This document shows, in pieces, positions 1-5,862 of a stretch of 16,384 nucleotides of DNA (within the stretch, counting starts at the first letter, position 1; the number at the start of each line of letters is the position of its first letter). Below the pieces are notes generated by a model, which saw only the letters and a program-made list of their open reading frames with translations, was not told the DNA's origin and made no database searches. Both the position numbers and the translations under genes were made by a program. The stretch is from an uncultured Blautia sp. (lineage in GTDB: Bacteria; Bacillota; Clostridia; Lachnospirales; Lachnospiraceae): positions 1 to 16,384 of the forward strand of contig CABSEJ010000065.1 in the NCBI GenBank assembly GCA_902476765.1, given 5' to 3'.

Positions 1-1692
1 ACTACCTGTATTTCTGATATTCCTTTTGACGGCCCCTGCGCTACCACACAGATTGGCTTAATCAACGGAGAATATGTTGTAAACCCGAGCCTTGCCCAGA
101 AGGAAATTTCTGATTTGCAGCTTACCGTTGCCTCTACCAAAGAAAAAGTTATCATGATAGAGGCAGGAGCTAATGAGATTCCTGAGGATAAAATGATTGA
201 GGCGATTTTCAAGGCTCATGAGGTGAATCAGCAGGTAATCGCTTTTATCGAAGAGATTGTGGCTGAGTGCGGCAAGGAAAAGCACACTTATGAGAGCTGT
301 GCTGTTCCGGAAGAGCTGTTTGCTGCTATGAAAGAGCTGGTTCCTCCTCAGGAGATGGAGGAAGCTGTCTTCACAGACGACAAGCAGACAAGAGAAGAAA
401 ATATCCGTGTGATTACAGAAAAATTAGAGGAAGCTTTTGCAGAGAAGGAAGAATGGCTGGCTGTTTTAGGTGAGGCTGTTTATCAGTATCAGAAGAAAAC
501 CGTTCGTAAGATGATTCTTAAAGACCATAAGCGTCCTGACGGAAGAGACATCCGCCAGATTCGTCCGTTGGCTGCTGAAGTGGATATTGTTCCGAGAGTA
601 CACGGCTCTGCTATGTTTACAAGAGGACAGACACAGATTTGTACCATTACTACTCTGGCGCCTTTATCCGAGGCTCAGAGACTGGACGGACTGGACGAGT
701 TTGAGGTGAGCAAGCGCTACATGCACCACTATAATTTCCCCTCCTACTCCGTAGGTGAAACAAAGCCCTCCAGAGGACCGGGAAGAAGAGAGATTGGACA
801 CGGGGCTCTGGCTGAGAGAGCGCTGCTTCCGGTAATCCCGGGTGTGGAAGAGTTTCCATATGCTATCCGTACAGTTTCCGAAACCTTTGAATCCAACGGC
901 TCTACTTCACAGGCCAGTATCTGTGCTTCTACCATGTCTCTGATGGCTGCCGGCGTTCCTATCCGCAAGCCGGTTGCTGGTATATCCTGCGGTCTGGTAA
1001 CAGGGGACAGTGATGAGGATTATATTGTACTTACAGACATTCAGGGTCTGGAGGATTTCTTCGGAGATATGGACTTTAAGGTAGCGGGAACCCATGAGGG
1101 TATTACAGCTATCCAGATGGATATTAAGATTCACGGTCTGACCAGACAGATTATCGAGGAGGCCATTGCCAGAACTAAAGAAGCCAGAGAGTACATTCTT
1201 ACGGAGGTTATGGAGAAGTGTATTGCAGGTCCCAGAACCACTGTGAGCAAATATGCTCCTAAGATTATTCAGATTCAGATTGACCCGGAGAAGATTGGCG
1301 ATGTAGTGGGACAGAGAGGCAAAACTATCAACGCTATCATCGACGAAACCGGTGTAAAAATTGACATTGACGATAACGGCGGCGTTTCTATCTGCGGCAC
1401 TGACCAGGCTATGATGGATAAAGCGGTTGATTACATCAGGATTATTACTACAGATTTTGCAGAGGGACAGATTTTCACAGGAAAGGTAGTCAGCATTAAG
1501 GAATTCGGTGCATTTCTGGAGTTTGCTCCCGGCAAAGAGGGAATGGTACACATTTCCAAAATTGCAAAAGAGAGAATTGACAAGGTAGAGGATGTGCTTT
1601 CCCTGGGAGATATTGTAAAGGTGGTATGCCTTGGAAAGGACAAGCTGGGACGTATCAGCTTCAGCATGAAGGACGTTCCGAAAGAGGCATAA
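1..1692 (+). CDS. pnp: Polynucleotide phosphorylase, 5' end missing
   Basis: PNPase carries out phosphate-dependent 3'-to-5' RNA decay in the cytoplasm. The frame is open from base 1, so the gene enters from the left. 563 residues are visible of the roughly 700 usual, so part of the first RNase PH domain is missing. Seen in order: the end of RNase PH domain 1, the all-alpha linker, and the second RNase PH core, which starts at RPDGRDIRQIRPL and holds the phosphate-binding SNGSTSQAS stretch and the metal-binding DFFGDMDFKVAGT stretch. A KH domain follows with GQRG as its GxxG loop, then a C-terminal S1 domain (GKVVSIKEFGAFLEF, ISFSMKDV). Nothing looks broken. dut follows after 18 bases, so the two are probably cotranscribed. 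Confidence 0.97.
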   Translation, partial: TTCISDIPFDGPCATTQIGLINGEYVVNPSLAQKEISDLQLTVASTKEKVIMIEAGANEIPEDKMIEAIFKAHEVNQQVIAFIEEIVAECGKEKHTYESCAVPEELFAAMKELVPPQEMEEAVFTDDKQTREENIRVITEKLEEAFAEKEEWLAVLGEAVYQYQKKTVRKMILKDHKRPDGRDIRQIRPLAAEVDIVPRVHGSAMFTRGQTQICTITTLAPLSEAQRLDGLDEFEVSKRYMHHYNFPSYSVGETKPSRGPGRREIGHGALAERALLPVIPGVEEFPYAIRTVSETFESNGSTSQASICASTMSLMAAGVPIRKPVAGISCGLVTGDSDEDYIVLTDIQGLEDFFGDMDFKVAGTHEGITAIQMDIKIHGLTRQIIEEAIARTKEAREYILTEVMEKCIAGPRTTVSKYAPKIIQIQIDPEKIGDVVGQRGKTINAIIDETGVKIDIDDNGGVSICGTDQAMMDKAVDYIRIITTDFAEGQIFTGKVVSIKEFGAFLEFAPGKEGMVHISKIAKERIDKVEDVLSLGDIVKVVCLGKDKLGRISFSMKDVPKEA

Positions 1693-1710
1693 GAGAGGAA
1701 GCTATACGAC

Positions 1711-2226
1711 ATGAGAAGAATTGCACAGTTTCATAAGGTAAGTGAGGACCAGTTTACAGAGGGGATGAAGGATGTGTTTCCTCAGTTAGAGGAAAAAGAA
1801 ATCCGTGAAATCTATCAGAATTTAAAGCTGCCCAGGAGAGCTACCACGGGCAGTGCAGGCTATGATTTTTACAGCCCTGTGGACTTTGATTTGCAGCCCG
1901 GGGAAAGTCTGAAAATGCCTACAGGAATCCGGGTTCAGATGGAAGAAGGCTGGGTGCTGAAGGTATATCCCAGAAGCGGACTGGGCTTTAAATACCGTCT
2001 GCAGTTGAACAATACGGTAGGCATCATTGACAGCGATTATTTTTATTCTGACAATGAAGGGCATATCTTCATTAAAATTACCAATGATTCCCGGGAGGGA
2101 AAAACCCTTCATGTGGACAAAGGGAACGGGTTTGCCCAGGGAATTTTTGTGGAATTCGGCATTACCGTGGACGACGACGCTGCTGCTCTGCGAAACGGCG
2201 GCATGGGAAGCACTACGGGAAAATAG
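1711..2226 (+). CDS. dut: dUTP diphosphatase (dUTPase)
   Basis: This enzyme hydrolyses dUTP to dUMP and pyrophosphate, keeping uracil out of DNA and supplying dTMP synthesis. All five motifs of the trimeric dUTPase family can be placed in 171 residues: I at 44-55 (TTGSAGYDFYS), II at 87-94 (PRSGLGFK), III at 100-110 (NNTVGIIDSDY, with the catalytic Asp), IV at 138-148 (GNGFAQGIFVE) and V at 161-170 (RNGGMGSTTG). Two oddities: motif I is preceded by about 43 residues, longer than in short bacterial dUTPases, and motif III is followed by an acidic insertion, FYSDNEG. Motif V has Met where Phe normally stacks on uracil. The GAGAGGAAG ribosome site lies just before the ATG. The gene sits in the pnp unit and ends at a strong terminator. 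Confidence 0.93.
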   Translation: MRRIAQFHKVSEDQFTEGMKDVFPQLEEKEIREIYQNLKLPRRATTGSAGYDFYSPVDFDLQPGESLKMPTGIRVQMEEGWVLKVYPRSGLGFKYRLQLNNTVGIIDSDYFYSDNEGHIFIKITNDSREGKTLHVDKGNGFAQGIFVEFGITVDDDAAALRNGGMGSTTGK

Positions 2227-2234
2227 ATGGAATA

Positions 2235-2270
2235 CAATATGCAAGAGGAAACTCTTGCATATTGTTTTTT
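2235..2270 (+). terminator. Intrinsic terminator after pnp-dut
   Basis: A perfect 13-bp inverted repeat (arms 2235-2247 and 2252-2264, loop GAAA) is followed by six T residues. It lies 9 bases after the dut stop codon. Its right arm contains TTGCAT, which may also act as the -35 box of the next gene. Confidence 0.93.
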
Positions 2271-2283
2271 CTTGTGATAATAT
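2255..2283 (+). promoter_or_regulatory. Probable promoter of the enoyl reductase gene
   Basis: TTGCAT at 2255-2260 and TAATAT at 2278-2283 are spaced by 17 bases. An alternative -10 is the extended form TGTGATAAT at 2273-2281. In either reading the -35 lies inside the right arm of the preceding terminator, and the transcription start falls within the palindrome at 2283-2301. Confidence 0.45.
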
Positions 2284-2301
2284 ATTTTGAGACTCAAAAT
2301 A
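2283..2301. promoter_or_regulatory. FabT-like palindromic operator before fabV
   Basis: The sequence TATTTTGAGACTCAAAATA is a perfect 19-bp palindrome around a central A. It contains TTTGA-N3-TCAAA, the general shape of FabT (MarR-family) sites in Firmicute fatty-acid genes. It overlaps the predicted transcription start, so binding should block transcription. The arms TATTTTG and CAAAATA recur exactly in front of fabH at 9317-9335. The regulator itself is not in the window. Confidence 0.7.
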
Positions 2302-2346
2302 ATTGCAGGGAGATAGAAAAAGATTAAATTCCAGGAGGATTGTATC

Positions 2347-3528
2347 ATGATTGTAGAACCCAAAGTAAGAGAGTTTATCTGTACTACAGCCCATCCGGAA
2401 GGATGCAGGGAAAATGTGAAGGAACAGATTGCATATGTAAAAAAGCAGGGAATCTCAGGAGGACCGAAGAAGATTCTGGTTATCGGAGCTTCCACAGGGT
2501 ATGGCCTGGCAAGCAGAATTACTGCCGCTTTCGGATGTCATGGGGCCACACTGGGAATTATGTTTGAAAAGCCCTCTAACGGAAAGAGAACCGCCACACC
2601 TGGTTGGTATAATACCGTAGCTTTTGAGGAAGAGGCGGCTAAAGAAGGATTGTACGCTAAGTCTATTAACGGAGATGCTTTTTCCAGGGAAGTAAAAGAG
2701 CAGGCCATAGATATTATCAGGAAAGACCTGGGCAAAGTAGATATGGTTATCTACAGCTTAGCTGCACCCAGAAGAACAGATGCTCAGGGAAAGACATGGG
2801 TATCCTCTTTAAAGACCACAGATAAAGAATTTACGGAAAAGAGCCTGGATTTGAAAACGAATACCATTGTGACCAAAACCGTGGAGCCGGCCCAGGGAGA
2901 AGAACTGGAAGGTACCATTAAGGTAATGGGCGGCGAGGACTGGATGGACTGGATAGACGCTCTGAAAGCTGCAGATGTTCTGGAGAAAGATGCCGTGACA
3001 ATGGCTTATTCTTACATTGGTCCTGAGCTTACATACCCCATTTATTATGACGGAACCATCGGACAGGCTAAGCGCCATCTGACGAAAACAGCAGGAGAAA
3101 TCAACGAGAAATATGAGGATGTGAAAGCATATATTTCTGTAAATAAAGCGCTTGTTACCCAGGCCAGTGCGGCTATCCCCATTGTGCCGCTGTACTTTGC
3201 CATTCTTTACCGGGTGATGAAGGACCAGGGAAATCACGAGGGATGTATTGAACAGATTGTCAGACTTTTCAAAGATAAGCTGCTGGCAGAACAGGTACCT
3301 ACAGATGAAGAGGGATGTATCCGTATGGATGACTGGGAATTGTCAGCGCCGGTACAGGAGCAGGTGCAGAAGGCATGGAAGCAGGTAACTTCAGAGAATG
3401 TAAAGGAGCTGTCTGATATTGAAGGGTATTGGGAAGACTTTTACCATATGTTTGGCTTCCACTTTGACAATATTGACTACGGAAAAGATGTTGAAATAGA
3501 AATTGCAATCCCCAGTCTGGCAGAATAA
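2347..3528 (+). CDS. fabV: FabV-type trans-2-enoyl-ACP/CoA reductase
   Basis: This NAD(P)H-dependent enzyme reduces the trans-2 double bond of enoyl thioesters. FabV acts on enoyl-ACP in fatty-acid elongation; the close relative Ter acts on crotonyl-CoA. The 393-residue length fits the family. The N-terminus carries the typical EPKVREFICTTAHP segment, a Rossmann nucleotide loop GASTGYGLA lies at 47-55, and the extended active-site pair Tyr233-x8-Lys242 is present within the segment YDGTIGQAK. A good AGGAGG site lies 8 bases before the ATG. The gene is alone between terminators. Sequence alone does not settle ACP against CoA use, but an operator shared with fabH favours fatty-acid synthesis over butyrate-type fermentation. 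Confidence 0.92.
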   Translation: MIVEPKVREFICTTAHPEGCRENVKEQIAYVKKQGISGGPKKILVIGASTGYGLASRITAAFGCHGATLGIMFEKPSNGKRTATPGWYNTVAFEEEAAKEGLYAKSINGDAFSREVKEQAIDIIRKDLGKVDMVIYSLAAPRRTDAQGKTWVSSLKTTDKEFTEKSLDLKTNTIVTKTVEPAQGEELEGTIKVMGGEDWMDWIDALKAADVLEKDAVTMAYSYIGPELTYPIYYDGTIGQAKRHLTKTAGEINEKYEDVKAYISVNKALVTQASAAIPIVPLYFAILYRVMKDQGNHEGCIEQIVRLFKDKLLAEQVPTDEEGCIRMDDWELSAPVQEQVQKAWKQVTSENVKELSDIEGYWEDFYHMFGFHFDNIDYGKDVEIEIAIPSLAE

Positions 3529-3585
3529 GGATGGCTTTGGAAAGCTTTGTTTTATAGAGCTGTCCGGTTAACTATCTGGGAGATA

Positions 3586-3634
3586 AAAAAGCTGTCTCAT
3601 GGACCGGGATGTTCCGGCCCTGAGACAGCTTTTT
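3586..3634. terminator. Bidirectional terminator between fabV and the DUF1292 gene
   Basis: Arms at 3586-3599 and 3621-3634 pair perfectly over 14 bases (core AGCTGTCTCA / TGAGACAGCT), and an inner CCGG/CCGG stem extends the hairpin. A-rich and T-rich flanks give a U-tract in both directions. It lies 57 bases after the fabV stop and 11 bases after the DUF1292 stop, so it serves both converging genes. Confidence 0.92.
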
Positions 3635-3645
3635 GTATCAGGGGA

Positions 3646-4035
3646 TTATAAGTCTTTTTCGCTTTTCAGATTTGCAATGAAATCATGGAAAGCCTCTGCG
3701 GCTGCCATATATTCATCTTCCCGCTCGATATTGGTTACTACCGGGTTATCTCCTTCTTCTGCATAACGGAACAGATAGGTTTCACCGCTGGGGCTTTTTC
3801 CTTTTTCGTTCAGGGGAACAAGAGCAATATATTCACCGAAGCCCTCTACCGGAAAGGTGGTAAGTACCGCACATTCCAGCTCAGTGTCGTCGTCCAGAGT
3901 CAGCTTTATGGTAGGATTGGGAACTTTGGGAATGGTTCCCCTGGTGGTTCCTGCGCTGGAGCAGTCGGCTGTACAGGAAGCGCAGTCGCTGGGCTTGCAG
4001 GCACCAATATCTGTGCTGTAGGTTTCTTCACTCAT
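3646..4035 (-). CDS. DUF1292 family protein with N-terminal cysteine cluster
   Basis: A 129-residue acidic cytoplasmic protein of unknown function. Residues from about 40 onward (PTIKLTLDDDTELECAVLTTF, EYIALVPLNE, YLFRYAEEGD) match my recollection of DUF1292: a short beta-rich domain with an acidic start and a TYLFRY-like strand. Ahead of it lies a cysteine cluster, C13-x4-C18-x2-C21-x3-C25, that could bind a metal; this is inference. The start has an AAGAGGT ribosome site on the minus strand. A promoter at 4150-4178 is predicted to give a leader of about 107 bases that folds strongly. Transcription converges with fabV and ends at a shared terminator. Confidence 0.8.
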   Translation of the reverse strand: MSEETYSTDIGACKPSDCASCTADCSSAGTTRGTIPKVPNPTIKLTLDDDTELECAVLTTFPVEGFGEYIALVPLNEKGKSPSGETYLFRYAEEGDNPVVTNIEREDEYMAAAEAFHDFIANLKSEKDL

Positions 4036-4068
4036 TTTTATGACCTCTTTCTTTCTTCAGAATGTGAT

Positions 4069-4140
4069 GGCGTATTCTCAGGGGAAATCTGTAGTAAAGT
4101 CCGGGACAATCCCGAAAGATTAGCCCAAAATCCTGACGCC
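4069..4140 (-). ncRNA. Candidate structured 5' leader of the DUF1292 mRNA
   Basis: Nested pairings are GGCG 4069-4072 with CGCC 4137-4140, TCAGG 4078-4082 with CCTGA 4132-4136, ATCT 4087-4090 with AGAT 4117-4120, and CGGGA 4102-4106 with TCCCG 4110-4114, separated by bulges and an asymmetric loop. The predicted minus-strand transcript starts at about 4143, just before the fold, and the fold ends about 20 bases before the ribosome site. It does not match any riboswitch class I know well enough to name. Function is inference. Confidence 0.45.
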
Positions 4141-4149
4141 GTTAGAAAC

Positions 4150-4178
4150 ATTCTACCAGATACCGGGAGGGAATGCAA
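4150..4178 (-). promoter_or_regulatory. Promoter of the DUF1292 gene
   Basis: On the minus strand, TTGCAT (4178-4173) and TAGAAT (4155-4150) are separated by 17 bases, and TGG just before the -10 gives an extended -10. The predicted start is near 4143. Confidence 0.6.
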
Positions 4179-4198
4179 TCCGGGAACCCAGAAAGAAT

Positions 4199-4227
4199 TT
4201 GCATTTTCAGGTAAGGAACCTTATAAT
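4199..4227 (+). promoter_or_regulatory. Promoter of the ClC transporter gene
   Basis: TTGCAT at 4199-4204 and a consensus TATAAT at 4222-4227 are separated by exactly 17 bases. Transcription should start near 4234. This rules out the in-frame ATG at 4226, which overlaps the -10 box, and supports the TTG start at 4259. Confidence 0.7.
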
Positions 4228-4258
4228 GAAACTAATTCTACACAAGGGGGGAACAGCT

Positions 4259-5818
4259 TTGAAAAAAGATACATCTTACACAATCCGAAGGGCTGAGCAT
4301 TTCAAGGCAACCCTGACCGCAGAGGGATTTCTGGTAGGTGCTGTGGCAGGCATGGTAGTTCTGGCTTACAGGATTTTGCTGGAGTATGCCGGGGCAGGGA
4401 CAGAGCTTGTTTTAGAATATGCAAGAAAGTATCCGGCAGCCGCCGTCGCCTGGTTTTTGGTCCTGGCAGGACTGGCCTGTATCGTAGGAAGATTGGTAAA
4501 ATATGAGCCCATGATTTCCGGAAGCGGAATTCCCCAGGTAGAGGGGGAGATGATGGGAAAGCTGGAGCAGATTTGGTGGAAGGTTATTCCGGTCAAATTT
4601 TTAGGAGGCTTTCTATCCCTTTTTGCAGGATTGTCTCTGGGAAGGGAAGGCCCTTCCATTCAGATTGGCGCCATGACCGGAAAGGCAGTGTCTAAGCTTT
4701 TGGACAGAGGAAAGACAGAGGAGCGGTATCTGCTGACCTGCGGAGCCAGCGCAGGCCTTGCGGCAGCCTTTCATGCTCCGCTGGCCGGAGTTATGTTTTC
4801 ACTGGAAGAAATACATAAAAATTTTTCTGTGTCTGTTTTGATTTCAGTTATGACTGCTTCTATCACGGCAGATTATATTTCCAGTCAGTTTCTGGGGTTT
4901 TCCTCTGTGTTTCGTTTTGATATAGGACTGGAGGTACAGCCCGGTTATTACTGGCATATTTTGATTCTGGGAGTTATCCTGGGCTTTCTGGGAGCTTTTT
5001 ATAATAAGATGACCCTGTGGGTCCAGAACCTGTACTATAAAGGAAAAGGCCTTAATGAAACCACCAGGCTTTTTCTGCCGTTTCTGCTGGCGGGAATCCT
5101 GGGCCTTGTTATGCCCCAGGTGCTGGGCAGCGGACATGAGCTGATAGAAAATGCTGCAGGAGGGGGCCTGGCTTTGACTACACTGCTGGTGCTGCTGGGT
5201 GTGAAATTCCTTTTTTCCCTGCTGTGTTTCGGCTCCGGAGCTCCGGGTGGAATCTTTTTTCCACTGTTGGTGCTGGGAGCTTTGATTGGAGGAGTATACA
5301 GCACCTTCGCAGTGGAATTTATGGGGCTTCCCGCCTCCTATATCAGCAATTTTGTGCTGCTGGCTATGGCGGGATATTTCACAGCCATTGTCAGGGCTCC
5401 TATTACAGGGATTATTTTGATTTTTGAGATGACCGGGCAGGTCAGCCAGATGCTTTCCATGTCTCTGGTGTCTATTGCCGCTTATCTGGTGGCTACGGCC
5501 CTGAAATCAGAGCCTATCTATGAAAGTCTGCTGGCCGGTCTTCTGAAACGACGGGGACAGGAGGTGCCGGGAAAGACAGGGGAAAAGCTGCTCCAGGAAT
5601 TTGTCGTGAGCTACAACAGTGTTTTACAGGGAAAGATGATACAGCAGGTACAGTGGCCCAGAAATTGTCTGCTGGTAGCGGTAAAGAGAAATGAAGCGGA
5701 ATTGATCCCCAAGGGGAGGACCATACTTATGGCAGGGGACACCCTTGTGACCATGAGCGATGAGGCAGATGCGCCGGCTGTATATGATTATATGGAAAAG
5801 GCATGTGCGGAAAAATGA
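4259..5818 (+). CDS. ClC family chloride transporter with C-terminal RCK_C domain
   Basis: A membrane ClC protein of 519 residues, likely moving chloride across the cytoplasmic membrane. The selectivity motifs are present: GSGIP (88-92), GREGP (128-132, with gating Glu130), GSGAPGGIFFP (325-335) and a pore Tyr421 in EPIYESLL. Glu183-Glu184 matches the internal proton-glutamate region of E. coli ClC, so H+/Cl- exchange is more likely than a pure channel. Ser89 argues against the fluoride-type ClC-F. The last 80 residues look like a TrkA/RCK C-terminal ligand-binding domain, suggesting cytosolic control. I place the start at TTG 4259, with AAGGGGGG 7 bases upstream, because the promoter lies at 4199-4227. 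It is first in the run with the GH13 gene, 44 bases downstream. Confidence 0.92.
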   Translation: MKKDTSYTIRRAEHFKATLTAEGFLVGAVAGMVVLAYRILLEYAGAGTELVLEYARKYPAAAVAWFLVLAGLACIVGRLVKYEPMISGSGIPQVEGEMMGKLEQIWWKVIPVKFLGGFLSLFAGLSLGREGPSIQIGAMTGKAVSKLLDRGKTEERYLLTCGASAGLAAAFHAPLAGVMFSLEEIHKNFSVSVLISVMTASITADYISSQFLGFSSVFRFDIGLEVQPGYYWHILILGVILGFLGAFYNKMTLWVQNLYYKGKGLNETTRLFLPFLLAGILGLVMPQVLGSGHELIENAAGGGLALTTLLVLLGVKFLFSLLCFGSGAPGGIFFPLLVLGALIGGVYSTFAVEFMGLPASYISNFVLLAMAGYFTAIVRAPITGIILIFEMTGQVSQMLSMSLVSIAAYLVATALKSEPIYESLLAGLLKRRGQEVPGKTGEKLLQEFVVSYNSVLQGKMIQQVQWPRNCLLVAVKRNEAELIPKGRTILMAGDTLVTMSDEADAPAVYDYMEKACAEK

Positions 5819-5862
5819 GACATAAAATAAAAATCCATAAGGGAGAGAAATGAGGTGCCGGT

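Noticed and set aside
907..1551. Minus-strand open frame of 214 codons
   Set aside because: It lies fully opposite pnp, with no recognisable product and no ribosome site; an antisense shadow.
4069..4140. Cobalamin-like or fluoride riboswitch on the plus strand for the ClC gene
   Set aside because: AGTCCGGGACAATCCCG recalls part of the cobalamin core and a ClC gene lies downstream, but the other conserved boxes are missing, there is no fluoride-type consensus, and the predicted ClC promoter starts downstream of this segment.
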